A stretch of DNA of 64,000 bases from Butyricicoccus pullicaecorum (GCA_018366035.1 JAGZIW010000001.1:248001-312000), one strand, 5' to 3'; shown: positions 1-11,366, counted from the first letter of the stretch. Notes: generated from the sequence alone by a model not told the origin. Program-made: numbers and translations.

Positions 1-3
1 AAT

Positions 4-41
4 AAAAATGGAGCATATCGATTCAGATATGCTCCATTTTT
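4..41 (-). terminator. Terminator of the hrcA-grpE-dnaK-dnaJ operon
   Basis: A perfect 16-bp inverted repeat (4-19 with 26-41, 6-nt loop) lies about 30 bases past the dnaJ stop. Its arms end in A/T runs on both sides, so on the minus strand the stem is followed by T-rich sequence, as in a rho-independent terminator. The symmetry would also let it act on the other strand. Confidence 0.85.
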
Positions 42-70
42 GACTGTGTTTTCTAACAGTGCATGATTGC

Positions 71-1228
71 TTATTCACCCTTGAGAACGTCTTTGACTTT
101 GTCCCAGAAGGATTTGCGCTGCGCTTGATTTTCGTCTGTGGTGGAGGACTCAAAATCACGGAGCAGCTTTTTCTGGTGCTCAGTCAGGCGGGTCGGGACT
201 TCAATGTTCACACGCACATATTGATCGCCGCGGCCGCGACCATTGACATTCTGGATACCTTTGCCGCGCAGACGGAATACCGTGCCAGTCTGTGTGCCCT
301 CTGGAATCGTATATTCAACCTTTCCGTCAATGGTAGGCACTTGCAGGGTATCGCCCAGCGCAGCCTGCGGGAAAGAAATCGGAATTTCACAGATGACATT
401 GTTGCCATCGCGCGTGAAAATGGGGTGCGGACGGATCCCGATGGTCACAATGATATCGCCGCTTGGACCACCGTTGGAACCGGCATTGCCCTGACCGCGC
501 AGCTGAATGGACTGACCATCATCAATACCCGCTGGGATTTTGACTTTCAGTGTTCGGCTATTGCGTGTTTTGCCTGTGCCGCTGCATTTCTTACAGGGCT
601 TGCGAATGATTTTACCAGTACCACGGCAGTTTGGACAAGCTGCCTGACTCTGGAACATGCCAAGTGGTGTACGTTGGGTCTGCGTGACCACACCGGAGCC
701 GTGGCAGTTGGAGCAGGTTTCTACCGAACTGCCCTTTTCTGCGCCTGTACCTTCACATTCCTCACAGCGTTCAGTACGATTGATGGTAATTTCTTTTTCG
801 CAGCCAAATGCGGCCTCTTCAAAGGACAGCATCACACGCTGCTGAATGGTTTCGCCGCGCTGCGGTGCATTGCGGCGCGAACGGGAGGAACCGCCGCCGA
901 AGAAGGAGCCAAAGATATCACCAAGGTCACCCATGTCAAAGCCGTCAAAGCCGCCAAAGCCGCCGCCGAAGCCGCCGCCCTGTCCGGCACCATAGTTTGG
1001 ATCGACACCAGCAAAACCGAATTGGTCATACCTTGCTCTCTTATCCTTGTCAGAGAGCACCTCATAGGCTTCGTTCAGCTCTTTGAATTTTTCAGCAGCC
1101 TCTGGATTGTCGCGGTTCAGATCGGGGTGATATTTTTTTGCGAGCTTTCGATGTGCCTTTTTGATTTCGTCATCTGAGGCACCTTTTGCTACGCCAAGTA
1201 CGTCATAATAATCTCTTTTATCTGCCAT
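71..1228 (-). CDS. dnaJ: Chaperone protein DnaJ
   Basis: Hsp40 co-chaperone that delivers unfolded clients to DnaK and stimulates its ATPase in the cytoplasm. The 385 residues are of usual length. An N-terminal J domain has HPD at residues 34-36. A Gly/Phe-rich linker follows at about 75-120. Four CxxCxGxG zinc motifs (CEECEGTG, CSNCHGSG, CPNCRGTG, CKKCSGTG) lie at about 150-220, before the C-terminal substrate-binding domains. It is the last gene of the CIRCE-controlled operon, 81 bases after dnaK, with a 13-bp hairpin in that gap that may lower or stabilise its message. Identification is secure. Confidence 0.98.
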   Translation of the reverse strand: MADKRDYYDVLGVAKGASDDEIKKAHRKLAKKYHPDLNRDNPEAAEKFKELNEAYEVLSDKDKRARYDQFGFAGVDPNYGAGQGGGFGGGFGGFDGFDMGDLGDIFGSFFGGGSSRSRRNAPQRGETIQQRVMLSFEEAAFGCEKEITINRTERCEECEGTGAEKGSSVETCSNCHGSGVVTQTQRTPLGMFQSQAACPNCRGTGKIIRKPCKKCSGTGKTRNSRTLKVKIPAGIDDGQSIQLRGQGNAGSNGGPSGDIIVTIGIRPHPIFTRDGNNVICEIPISFPQAALGDTLQVPTIDGKVEYTIPEGTQTGTVFRLRGKGIQNVNGRGRGDQYVRVNIEVPTRLTEHQKKLLRDFESSTTDENQAQRKSFWDKVKDVLKGE

Positions 1229-1271
1229 GTGTCTAAAACCTCACACATATTATCAGGTAGGAAAACAGTGG

Positions 1272-1303
1272 AAAACGGAAAGGACCAAGATCCTTTCCGT
1301 TTT
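1272..1303 (-). terminator. Hairpin between dnaK and dnaJ
   Basis: A perfect 13-bp stem (1272-1284 with 1291-1303, 6-nt loop) sits in the dnaK-dnaJ gap. The T run on the minus strand is short. It may be a partial terminator or an RNA-processing or stability element that uncouples dnaJ from dnaK rather than an absolute stop. No clear separate dnaJ promoter was seen. Confidence 0.6.
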
Positions 1304-1309
1304 TCTGTA

Positions 1310-3148
<1,839 letters not shown>

Positions 3149-3232
3149 AATTCAAGACTCCTTATCAAATAACAACAGGTGTTTTATTAACAAATTTATC
3201 GTTCTAAAAAGGAAAGAACCTTTTAGATGACT

Positions 3233-3775
3233 TTAGTTCGCAACCTTGACCATGGCATAGCGAATAACCTTGTCTCCCAGCTGGAAGCCCTTTTGGAAAA
3301 CCTCGGTGATGACGTTTTCGCCCTGCGAGTCATCGTCTACATGCATGACTGCATTGTGCAGGTTGGGGTCAAAGGTTGTGCCCGGGTCAGATGGGATTTC
3401 GGTAACGCCCAGAGAGGAAAAGCTTTCAATCATCTGATTATATGTCATTTCAATGCCCTGCTTGTAGGCGGTATCCTCGGTGGGCTGTGCAAGTGCACGG
3501 GAAAGGTTGTCAACGGTGGTGAGAAGTGCCTTGACTGCATAAGCCACAGCCTCTGCATGTACACCGTCGCGCTCTGCACGGCTGCGTTTACGGAAGTTGT
3601 CATATTCAGCCGCCATGCGCAGAAAACGATTGTTCAGATCGTCATACTGCTGCTGCAGGTTTTCCAAAGCAGACGCTTCTGTTGTTTCGGCTGCCGGTTC
3701 TGCTGTTTCGGCAGAGGACGCTGTGTCTATGGTCTCGTCTACGATTTCTTCCGTATTTAAGTTTTCGTTATCCAT
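3233..3775 (-). CDS. grpE: Nucleotide exchange factor GrpE
   Basis: GrpE releases ADP from DnaK and so resets the chaperone cycle. It has 180 residues. The low-complexity Glu/Ala/Thr-rich N-terminus (1-35) is typical, a long coiled-coil helix covers about 36-80 (EYDNFRKRSRAERDG), and the C-terminal beta domain ends GFQLGDKVIRYAMVKV, the classic GrpE signature. It starts 15 bases after hrcA and precedes dnaK in the standard Firmicute order. Confidence 0.97.
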   Translation of the reverse strand: MDNENLNTEEIVDETIDTASSAETAEPAAETTEASALENLQQQYDDLNNRFLRMAAEYDNFRKRSRAERDGVHAEAVAYAVKALLTTVDNLSRALAQPTEDTAYKQGIEMTYNQMIESFSSLGVTEIPSDPGTTFDPNLHNAVMHVDDDSQGENVITEVFQKGFQLGDKVIRYAMVKVAN

Positions 3776-3790
3776 TCTATTACCTCAAAT

Positions 3791-4846
3791 TTATTTATTT
3801 TCATCATAGAAGGTTTCCGCAATCAATTTGTTCAGTCCTTTTGCAAAGCCGGAAAGGCGTGCGGATAAGGCGGCGTAGTCCATGCGGGTTGGGCCCACGA
3901 TTCCAATCATACCTTGTCCGATATCGCCGATACCATACTTAGCATAAATCATACTGGTATCGGATAAAGGGTTCTGACCATTTTCACTGCCAATAAAAAT
4001 TTGAACGCCATCAATTTCCTGCTGAATGGGAATGAGATGCTTTTTATCATCATTCATATAGGCCAGAAGTGTCTGCGCCTTGCTGGTATCATGATATTCC
4101 GGAAACCGAAGCAGCTTATTTGCGCCTTCGAGGAATACCTTCTGATTGCCCATGTCCTCAATCAGTTCAGAGATAAATTCTGCAACAGGTGCCAAAAGGG
4201 CAGTCAGTCCGGCGGCACGCTGTACCACATCGAAGCGTTCTGCGGTAATCTGTGTGATGGGAATGGCGGTGAGGATTTGGTTGAGCACATAAGCGAGCAG
4301 CTCTGCCTCTGCCTTTGTGACGGGCGCGGCGGTATGCACCAGCTTGTTTTTTACGACGTTGGCATCGGTTACAATAACAACCACATAGGTACGCTCATCT
4401 ACGGAAATCAGTTCAAACTGTCTGATGGTCATATGGGACAGATGCGGTGTCACTGCAACTGCCGCATAATTGGTCAGCGATGAAATCAGGCGTCCGGCTT
4501 CCTGTATCAGGCGGTCAAGCTCTTTGCTTTTGAGTGCCATCAGTGCGGTTTCATCTTTTGCGCTGATGGGAGCAACGGGACGACGCATCAAATGATCCAC
4601 ATAAAAGCGGTATCCCTTGTGGGAGGGAACTCGACCGGCAGAGGTATGCGGCTTTTCGAGATAGCCCATTTCCTCAAGCTCACTCATCTCATTGCGAATG
4701 GTTGCAGAGGAAAAAGAAAGCTCAGGCAGTTCGGAAAGCGCTTTGGAACCGACCGGCTCGGCAGTACGGATATATTCAGCAATGATTGTTTTTAAGATTT
4801 GCTGTTTGCGCTCAGAAAGCTCCACGATGCCCATGCTCCTTTTCAT
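3791..4846 (-). CDS. hrcA: Heat-inducible transcription repressor HrcA
   Basis: Repressor that binds CIRCE and controls its own operon; GroE chaperones normally help it fold. The N-terminal winged helix (ERKQQILKTIIAEYI, then PVGSKALSE and SSATIRNEMSELEEMGYLEKPHTSAGR) and the whole 340-350-residue length fit HrcA. The first ATG (4846) has no SD before it. An AAAAGGAG lies just inside the ORF and better serves the ATG at 4834 (too close) or the GTG at 4825 (10 nt). A start at 4825 would give a protein beginning at ELSERKQQ, like other HrcA proteins. Promoter and CIRCE lie directly upstream. Confidence 0.97.
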   Translation of the reverse strand: MKRSMGIVELSERKQQILKTIIAEYIRTAEPVGSKALSELPELSFSSATIRNEMSELEEMGYLEKPHTSAGRVPSHKGYRFYVDHLMRRPVAPISAKDETALMALKSKELDRLIQEAGRLISSLTNYAAVAVTPHLSHMTIRQFELISVDERTYVVVIVTDANVVKNKLVHTAAPVTKAEAELLAYVLNQILTAIPITQITAERFDVVQRAAGLTALLAPVAEFISELIEDMGNQKVFLEGANKLLRFPEYHDTSKAQTLLAYMNDDKKHLIPIQQEIDGVQIFIGSENGQNPLSDTSMIYAKYGIGDIGQGMIGIVGPTRMDYAALSARLSGFAKGLNKLIAETFYDENK

Positions 4847-4856
4847 GAAATTGTGC

Positions 4857-4883
4857 TTAGCACTCTATACGCTTGAGTGCTAA
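4857..4883 (-). promoter_or_regulatory. CIRCE operator
   Basis: Perfect consensus TTAGCACTC-N9-GAGTGCTAA (4857-4865 and 4875-4883). It sits between the -10 of the hrcA promoter and the hrcA start, the usual place for HrcA repression of hrcA-grpE-dnaK-dnaJ. Confidence 0.98.
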
Positions 4884-4887
4884 ATTT

Positions 4888-4916
4888 AATGTACCACCGT
4901 GACTGCTTTCTGTCAA
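4888..4916 (-). promoter_or_regulatory. Vegetative promoter of the hrcA operon
   Basis: On the minus strand, TTGACA (4916-4911) is separated by exactly 17 bases from TACATT (4893-4888). This is a sigma-A-type promoter whose start point falls in or beside CIRCE, so HrcA binding would block initiation. Confidence 0.9.
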
Positions 4917-5214
4917 GGGGGGGATTGTGAATTATTTATGACATAAGCTTCTTCTTACTACATTTTCGGGGCAAAACAGCTGTACTTTTTCAAAGATAAT
5001 GGAGGGATTTGAAATATTTTTGGAGATAACGGAAAACATTTTATGGATTTTTTCTTAAAATATACATCGAATCGAAGTTGCAGGTGCCATTTGAGCCGCA
5101 TAAAATAAAATTTTGCAGGAAAAGTTTCTTTTTGCTGAGGAATTGCTGCCGAAACCTATTTTTGAAGAGCGAAGCACAGACGTAAAATCCGATGCAGTAT
5201 GCAGGGAAAACTTC
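4917..5214. other. Non-coding gap between the divergent hrcA and lepA promoters
   Basis: AT-rich sequence of about 300 bases with many short A and T runs. No ORF, tandem repeat or convincing RNA structure was seen. It simply separates the hrcA and lepA promoters. Confidence 0.6.
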
Positions 5215-5243
5215 TTGTTTGCTGTTTAAAACTCTGCTATACT
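5215..5243 (+). promoter_or_regulatory. Probable promoter of lepA-hemW
   Basis: TTGTTT (5215-5220), a 17-base spacer, then TATACT (5238-5243), about 60 bases before lepA. The -10 is good and the -35 moderate (4 of 6). Confidence 0.65.
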
Positions 5244-5301
5244 ATACAATATATACGCAAAATTTCCTTAAAGGAATTGGCGACGCTTTGCATAAAGGAG
5301 A

Positions 5302-7116
5302 ATGTATGTGAAAAACCAGCAAAACATTCGTAATTTTTCCATTATCGCGCACATTGACCATGGCAAATCTACACTGGCAGATCGTCTGCTTGAACAGTGT
5401 AAGGCGGTCACCCAGCGCGAAATGGAAGAACAGCTGCTTGATAATATGGATTTGGAGCGTGAACGCGGCATCACCATTAAGGCGCGTGCAGTGCGCATGG
5501 ACTATCAGGCAGACAATGGCGAAATTTATCATATGAATCTCATTGATACCCCGGGACATGTGGACTTTAACTATGAGGTTTCTCGCTCTCTGGCAGCCTG
5601 TGAAGGCGCTCTGCTCGTGGTTGATGCCGCGCAGGGCATCGAGGCGCAGACACTGGGAAATACCTATCTGGCGCTCGAGCATGATTTGGAGGTCGTGCCC
5701 GTTATCAATAAGATCGATTTGCCTGCCGCAGAGCCGCAGCGTGTCAAGCAGGAAATCGAGGATATCATCGGCATACCAGCAGAAGATGCACCGGAAATCT
5801 CTGCTAAGGTGGGACTGAATATTCATGACGTGCTCGAACGCATTGTCAGTGACATTCCGGCGCCAAAGGGAGACCCCAATGCGCCGCTGCGTGCGCTGAT
5901 TTTTGACAGCCAGTACGATCCTTATAAGGGCGTTATTGTCTATATGCGTCTGATGGAAGGTGAAATGAAGCCGGGCATGAAGGTACGTATGATGGCGACC
6001 GGCGCAGAGTTTCAGGTGATTGAATGTGGTTATATGCACCCGCTCGGACTGGCGGCTTCCGATTCTCTCGCGGCAGGTGAGGTTGGCTATTTTACAGCAT
6101 CTATCAAAAACGTCGCGGATACGCGTGTTGGTGATACCGTGACTGGTGTAGAGCGCCCAACCGAACAGGCACTGCCGGGCTACCGCAAGGCGCAGCCAAT
6201 GGTTTACTGCGGTATTTATACCGAGGACGGCTCCAAGTATCCGGATCTGCGTGATGCGCTGGAAAAATTACAGCTCAATGATGCGGCGCTGTCCTTTGAA
6301 CCGGAATCGTCCATTGCGCTGGGTTTTGGCTTCCGCTGCGGATTTTTGGGAATGCTGCATATGGAAATCATTCAGGAGCGCTTGGAGCGGGAATTTGATT
6401 TGGACTTGGTAACAACTCTGCCGTCTGTTGTTTATCAAATTGTGAAAACCGATGGCTCGACTATCTGGATCGACAATCCCCATGACTATCCGGACCCTGC
6501 GCTGATTGAGGAGGCAAGAGAGCCGTTTGTCAAGGCGTCTATTATTACGCCGCAGGAGTTTGTGGGCAATATCATGCCAATGTGTCAGGATCGCCGCAGT
6601 GTGTTCAAGGATATGAAATATCTGGACTCCACGCTGGTGGAGCTGCACTATGAAATGCCAATTAACGAAATTATTTACGATTTCTTTGATGCACTCAAAG
6701 CGCGCACAAAGGGTTATGCGTCTTTGGACTATGAGCTGAGTGATTACCGCAAAAGTGACCTTGTAAAGGTCGATATGCTGCTCAACGGCGATCAGGTCGA
6801 TGCGCTGTCTTTTATTGCGCATCGTGAAAAGGCGTATGGACGTGCACGCCGTATCTGTGAAAAGCTCAAGGAGAATATCCCGCGTCAGCTGTTTGAGGTG
6901 CCGATTCAGGCGGCAATTGGCGGTAAGGTCATTGCCAGAGAAACTGTAAAGGCAGTGCGTAAGGACGTGCTGGCAAAATGCTATGGCGGTGACATTACCC
7001 GAAAGAAGAAACTGCTCGAAAAGCAGAAGGAAGGCAAGAAGCGTATGCGCACGCTGGGTACGGTACAGGTGCCGACTGAAGCGTTTATGGCGGTACTCAA
7101 GCTAGATGAAGAATAA
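5302..7116 (+). CDS. lepA: Translation elongation factor 4 (LepA)
   Basis: Ribosome-bound GTPase of the EF-G family, linked to back-translocation and to initiation and assembly quality. The 604 residues are normal. G motifs are AHIDHGKSTL (G1), DTPGH (G3) and NKIDLP (G4). The LepA-specific C-terminus (GGKVIARETVKAVRKDVLAK, YGGDITRKKKLLEKQKEGKK) is complete. AAAGGAG ends one base before the ATG at 5302 but seven bases before an in-frame GTG at 5308, so the true start is probably 5308. The hemW start overlaps its end by 11 bases. Confidence 0.97.
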   Translation: MYVKNQQNIRNFSIIAHIDHGKSTLADRLLEQCKAVTQREMEEQLLDNMDLERERGITIKARAVRMDYQADNGEIYHMNLIDTPGHVDFNYEVSRSLAACEGALLVVDAAQGIEAQTLGNTYLALEHDLEVVPVINKIDLPAAEPQRVKQEIEDIIGIPAEDAPEISAKVGLNIHDVLERIVSDIPAPKGDPNAPLRALIFDSQYDPYKGVIVYMRLMEGEMKPGMKVRMMATGAEFQVIECGYMHPLGLAASDSLAAGEVGYFTASIKNVADTRVGDTVTGVERPTEQALPGYRKAQPMVYCGIYTEDGSKYPDLRDALEKLQLNDAALSFEPESSIALGFGFRCGFLGMLHMEIIQERLEREFDLDLVTTLPSVVYQIVKTDGSTIWIDNPHDYPDPALIEEAREPFVKASIITPQEFVGNIMPMCQDRRSVFKDMKYLDSTLVELHYEMPINEIIYDFFDALKARTKGYASLDYELSDYRKSDLVKVDMLLNGDQVDALSFIAHREKAYGRARRICEKLKENIPRQLFEVPIQAAIGGKVIARETVKAVRKDVLAKCYGGDITRKKKLLEKQKEGKKRMRTLGTVQVPTEAFMAVLKLDEE

Positions 7117-8230
7117 GGACACACTGGGACTTTATCTGCATGTCCCGTTTTGTGCATCAAAATGTCACTATTGCGATTTTTATTCTTTTGCGGGCGATAG
7201 GGCACAGATAGATGGGTATATAGCTGCCATGTGTCGGGAAATCGCAAGGGTATGCCCTCCGTTTTCGCAAAGACCTGTTGATACGGTTTATTTTGGCGGC
7301 GGTACCCCTTCATTCATCGGTGGTGCGCGTTTGGGTACACTGCTGCAAGCCGTGCGTACGCATTTTCAGGTCATGGAAGATGCAGAAATCACCGTAGAGT
7401 GCAATCCGGATTCTATGGATACAGAGCTATTGCGAACGCTCAGACAGGCAGGTGTCAACCGCCTGTCGGTGGGTGTACAGTCAGCGCATGATGAGGAGCT
7501 TCGGCTGTTGGGACGGCGGCATACCTTTGCGCAGGCAAAACAGGCAATCCTTCGTGCCAAGCAAATGGGGTTTGACAATATCAGTTTGGATCTCATGTAT
7601 GGACTGCCGGAGCAGACCGAGCAGGATTTCCTGCGGTCTGTACAAGCACTGTTGGAGCTGGAGCCTGCACATCTGTCCTGTTACAGCTTGAAGTTAGAAG
7701 CGGGGACCCGTATGGCAGAGCAGAATCCCATATTACCGGACGGAGATACGCAGGCAGAGCTTTATCTCCATCTGTGTGATATATTGGACAAAGCGGGATA
7801 TCAGCATTATGAAATATCCAACTGGGCAAAGCCGGACAGAGAATCCAGACATAACAGCCGCTACTGGAAACTGTCTGATTATCTGGGTCTGGGAGCGGGG
7901 GCACATTCCTGCATTGCAGGAGAACGCTTTGCCTATCCAGATGATTTGCAGGCATTTTGTGATGCACCTAGGACGGTAGCAGAGGAATCGGTTGCCGGAT
8001 TCCCGCCGCACGCCGAATATATGATGCTGTGTCTGCGCACACGGGCAGGCATTTCCATCAGCGAATTCGAAGCACGGTTTGACCGCAGTTTTGCGCCGTA
8101 TGCACAAAGATTGCAGAGCTTGCGCAAAGCAGGTCTTACCAGACAAACAGAAAATGGCTGGCAGCTGACCGATGCCGGATTTTTGGTTTCCAATTTGATT
8201 ATTACAGATATACTGTGTGCAGATGACTGA
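7106..8230 (+). CDS. hemW: Radical SAM heme chaperone HemW
   Basis: Radical SAM protein of the HemN-like family. The CX3CX2C motif (CASKCHYC, about residues 16-23) binds the 4Fe-4S cluster and S-adenosylmethionine. FGGGTPSF follows near 68 and ECNPDS near 100. The 374-residue length is that of HemW, shorter than true HemN. HemW binds heme and hands it to target proteins; older annotation calls it oxygen-independent coproporphyrinogen oxidase. It overlaps lepA by 11 bases, the usual lepA-hemW arrangement in Firmicutes, implying translational coupling. Confidence 0.93.
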   Translation: MKNKDTLGLYLHVPFCASKCHYCDFYSFAGDRAQIDGYIAAMCREIARVCPPFSQRPVDTVYFGGGTPSFIGGARLGTLLQAVRTHFQVMEDAEITVECNPDSMDTELLRTLRQAGVNRLSVGVQSAHDEELRLLGRRHTFAQAKQAILRAKQMGFDNISLDLMYGLPEQTEQDFLRSVQALLELEPAHLSCYSLKLEAGTRMAEQNPILPDGDTQAELYLHLCDILDKAGYQHYEISNWAKPDRESRHNSRYWKLSDYLGLGAGAHSCIAGERFAYPDDLQAFCDAPRTVAEESVAGFPPHAEYMMLCLRTRAGISISEFEARFDRSFAPYAQRLQSLRKAGLTRQTENGWQLTDAGFLVSNLIITDILCADD

Positions 8231-8273
8231 TAAAGAAATGATTCGATCTTGATGATTAGGGAGGAGTTTTATT

Positions 8274-8543
8274 ATGCGTGCTGTTATTACAGTGGTAGGT
8301 AAGGACAGAACAGGGATTATTGCCGCAATCTCGCAGGCGTTGTCTGACCATCAGGTAAATGTTCAGGATATTTCTCAGAATGTTATGGACGAAATGTTTG
8401 CGATGGTTATGTTTGTGGATATTACCGCATGTACAGTTCCCTTTGATGCGCTGTGCGCTGCGCTCGATGAGGTGGGTGCACAGATGGGCATGAAGGTTCA
8501 CTGCATGCATGAGGATATCTTCAATGCAATGCACCGCATTTGA
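8274..8543 (+). CDS. ACT domain-containing protein (UPF0237 family)
   Basis: An 89-residue stand-alone ACT domain. It begins MRAVITVVGKDRTGIIAAIS, the amino-acid-sensing fold seen in GcvR and UPF0237 proteins. GGGAGGAG serves the ATG. It lies about 35 bases before a UPF0210 gene, and this two-gene pairing is conserved in Firmicutes and some archaea, suggesting the ACT protein senses a small ligand for its partner. The ligand is unknown. Confidence 0.9.
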   Translation: MRAVITVVGKDRTGIIAAISQALSDHQVNVQDISQNVMDEMFAMVMFVDITACTVPFDALCAALDEVGAQMGMKVHCMHEDIFNAMHRI

Positions 8544-8578
8544 CCACAATATCAGGAAATGAGAGGTGCATAACAATT

Positions 8579-9943
8579 ATGTCAATGATAACCACAGGAG
8601 ATGTTCTGGAAACCATTCAGATGATCGAGGAAGAGCATCTGGATATTCGTACCATCACAATGGGAATTTCTCTGCGTGATCTGGCATCGGACGATATCCA
8701 GATACTGAGTGATAAGATTTATGATAAGGTGACCCGACGGGCGGAGAATCTGGTCAAAACGGGTGAGCAAATCGAGCGGGAGCTTGGAATCCCGATTATT
8801 CATAAGCGTATTTCGGTCACACCGATTGCAATGATCGGTGCAACAACCAATGCGACAAGCTATGTGCCGATTGCACAGGCGCTCGACCGCGCGGCAGAAA
8901 CGACGGGAGTAAACTTTGTAGGCGGCTTTTCTGCGCTGGTGCAGAAGGGCTTTGCAAAGGGAGATGAGATTTTAATGCAGTCCATTCCCGAAGCCCTTGC
9001 CGTGACGAACTGTGTCTGTTCTTCGGTTAATGTAGCATCGACCAAGGCTGGAATCAATCTGGACGCGGTGGCGCAGATGGGGCGCATCATCAAGCAGACC
9101 GCAGAAATCACCAAGGATAATGGTTCAATGGGCTGTGCAAAGCTGGTGGTATTTGCCAATGCAGTAGATGATAACCCCTTTATGGCAGGCGCCTTCCATG
9201 GTATTGGTGAGCCGGAAACCGTCATCAATGTGGGCGTTTCCGGACCGGGCGTTGTGCAGGCAGCCATTAAGCGCGCTGGAAATTGTTCCATCAATGAGGT
9301 GGCAGAGATCATCAAAAAGACTGCCTTCAAGATTACACGTATGGGGCAGCTTGTGGGAACGCTGGCATCGGAGCGTTTGGGTGTGCCGTTTGGCATTGTA
9401 GACCTGTCTCTTGCACCCACTCCGGCGATTGGAGATTCAGTTGCCCGTATTCTGGAGGAGGTTGGTCTGGAAACCTGCGGCGGTTGTGGAACCACTGCGA
9501 TTTTGGCGATGCTCAACGATGCGGTCAAGAAGGGCGGCGTGATGGCGTCCTCTAATGTCGGCGGACTGTCTGGCGCATTCATTCCAGTGTCGGAAGATGA
9601 AGGTATGATTGTAGCGGTACAGCAGGGTGCACTTTCTATGGAAAAGCTGGAAGCCATGACTGCTGTTTGCTCAGTCGGAATTGATATGGTTGCGGTTCCG
9701 GGAGATACAACCGCAGAGGTCATTTCTGGACTGATTGCAGATGAAATTGCAATTGGTGTTGTCAACAATAAGACAACCGCTGTGCGTGTGATTCCAGCAG
9801 TTGGCAAGAAGGTGGGAGAAGTGGTAGAGTTTGGCGGCTTGTTGGGATCGGCGCCCATTATGCCGATTTCGACCAAATCTCCTGCAAAGTTCATTCATCG
9901 TGGCGGTCGGATTCCGGCACCAATCCATAGCCTCAAAAACTAA
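8579..9943 (+). CDS. UPF0210 (DUF711) family protein
   Basis: A 454-residue protein of the PFL-like UPF0210 family, which has structural kinship to glycyl-radical enzyme barrels but no assigned reaction. Conserved stretches are SVTPIAMIGATTN, GGFSALVQKG, GISGPGVVQ-like VGVSGPGVV and CGGCGTTAILAML. An in-frame ATG exists at 8540, but the GAGAGGTG SD lies at 8561-8568, so the ATG at 8579 (MSMITTGDVLETIQMI) is preferred and gives the family's usual length. Paired with the ACT gene just upstream. Confidence 0.9.
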   Translation: MSMITTGDVLETIQMIEEEHLDIRTITMGISLRDLASDDIQILSDKIYDKVTRRAENLVKTGEQIERELGIPIIHKRISVTPIAMIGATTNATSYVPIAQALDRAAETTGVNFVGGFSALVQKGFAKGDEILMQSIPEALAVTNCVCSSVNVASTKAGINLDAVAQMGRIIKQTAEITKDNGSMGCAKLVVFANAVDDNPFMAGAFHGIGEPETVINVGVSGPGVVQAAIKRAGNCSINEVAEIIKKTAFKITRMGQLVGTLASERLGVPFGIVDLSLAPTPAIGDSVARILEEVGLETCGGCGTTAILAMLNDAVKKGGVMASSNVGGLSGAFIPVSEDEGMIVAVQQGALSMEKLEAMTAVCSVGIDMVAVPGDTTAEVISGLIADEIAIGVVNNKTTAVRVIPAVGKKVGEVVEFGGLLGSAPIMPISTKSPAKFIHRGGRIPAPIHSLKN

Positions 9944-9987
9944 TTGCCTGTATGGGCGAAATCACTTGAAAAAGGAGCCTGAACGAT

Positions 9988-11358
9988 ATGGCATTGCAAA
10001 AAAATAAGGTATACCGTGCAGAAATCATAGACTATACAACAGATGGAAGCGGGGTAGCACGGATCGAAGGCATGGCTGTCTTTGTACCCAATACCGCAGT
10101 TGGGGATCAGTGTGATATTCGTATCGTAAAGGTGAATAAGAAAATGGCATTTGGCCGTTTGGAGAAAATCATCATTTCTTCTCATGACCGTATCGAGCCG
10201 GCCTGTCCAACAGCAGACAAATGCGGCGGCTGCTGCTATCAGCATATTTCTTATGAAGCGGAACTGCGTGCGAAACGCAGGAAAGTGGAGGAGGCTCTTA
10301 CAAGGCTTGGCGGGGTATCCGGTGTGCTGGACGGTATTACCGGTGCCGAGGATATCACAAGATACCGCAATAAGGCGCAGTATCCGGTTGGGCAGGACGC
10401 GCATGGGAGCTATGTTGGATTTTATCGTCCGCATAGCCATGATATTGTGCGGACACAAGATTGCAAAATCCAGTCAGAACGGGCAAATCGTTTGGCACAG
10501 GCTGTGTGTGAATGGATGAATGTACATGGAATCATGGCATATCAGGAGGAGACGCATAAGGGACTCATTCGGCATATTTATGTGAGAACGGGGGCAGTCA
10601 GCGGAGAAACCCATCTGTGTCTGGTTGCAACCCGTGGAAAAATTCCAGAGAAAGAGGACTTAATCCAGCGTTTGACTGATGCAGAACCATCTCTTGTTGG
10701 AATTGTGGTCAATGTCAATAAGCGTTCAGACAATGTAATTTTGGGAGAGCATACACTGACCCTTTGGGGGGAGCCTGTCTTGCAGGATAGTCTGTGCGGT
10801 AATGTATTTCGATTGTCGCCGCACGCCTTTTATCAGGTGAATCACGCACAGACCGAGCGGCTGTATCGTTATGTGATAGAGCAGGCAGCCCTTACTGGAC
10901 AAGAAATGGTGATCGATCTCTATTGTGGTGCTGGTACCATTACGCTTGCGCTGGCAGAAAAGGCAAAACGGGTGATCGGAGTAGAAATCATACCTGAAGC
11001 GGTTGAGAATGCCAGAGAAAATGCAGGGCGGAATGGAATTCAAAATGTAGAATTTTTGTGCGCAGATGCAGGGCAGGCAGCGATGCTTTTGGCAGAGCGC
11101 GGGGAGTGTCCCGATGTCCTTACGGTTGATCCACCGAGAAAGGGATTGGACGAACAGGCAATTGAGGCAGTCTGTCAAATGCAGGCACCTAAAATCATCT
11201 ATGTTTCCTGTGACCCTGCAACCTTAGCCCGCGATGTAAAGCGTTTTTCACTAGAGGGATATCAGGTCGTTTCCGCACATGCCTTTGATTTGTTCCCGAG
11301 GACAAAGCATGTGGAGACAGTGATTCTGATGACGTATTGTGGTGGAGACAAAAAATAA
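9988..11358 (+). CDS. rlmD: 23S rRNA (uracil(1939)-C(5))-methyltransferase RlmD
   Basis: RumA/TrmA-family enzyme that methylates a uracil in 23S rRNA. The 456 residues start with a TRAM RNA-binding domain (1-60). A CX5CX2C cluster (CPTADKCGGC, near 72) binds 4Fe-4S. The SAM-binding region has DLYCGAGTITLALA near 310, DPPRKG near 380, and the catalytic cysteine is in YVSCDPATLARD. The C-terminus (FPRTKHVETVILM) carries the HVETV motif, the DNA target of several rlmD-specific conjugative elements in Firmicutes. The final residues after it may come from the adjoining ICE. Confidence 0.93.
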   Translation: MALQKNKVYRAEIIDYTTDGSGVARIEGMAVFVPNTAVGDQCDIRIVKVNKKMAFGRLEKIIISSHDRIEPACPTADKCGGCCYQHISYEAELRAKRRKVEEALTRLGGVSGVLDGITGAEDITRYRNKAQYPVGQDAHGSYVGFYRPHSHDIVRTQDCKIQSERANRLAQAVCEWMNVHGIMAYQEETHKGLIRHIYVRTGAVSGETHLCLVATRGKIPEKEDLIQRLTDAEPSLVGIVVNVNKRSDNVILGEHTLTLWGEPVLQDSLCGNVFRLSPHAFYQVNHAQTERLYRYVIEQAALTGQEMVIDLYCGAGTITLALAEKAKRVIGVEIIPEAVENARENAGRNGIQNVEFLCADAGQAAMLLAERGECPDVLTVDPPRKGLDEQAIEAVCQMQAPKIIYVSCDPATLARDVKRFSLEGYQVVSAHAFDLFPRTKHVETVILMTYCGGDKK

Positions 11359-11366
11359 TGCCGATT

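Noticed and set aside
59..1177. Long plus-strand ORF of 372 codons opposite dnaJ
   Set aside because: Shadow of dnaJ; no SD, no family, and the opposite strand encodes an intact chaperone.
8860..9894. Minus-strand ORF of 344 codons opposite the UPF0210 gene
   Set aside because: Shadow; low-complexity Ser/Thr/Pro-rich and no start signal.
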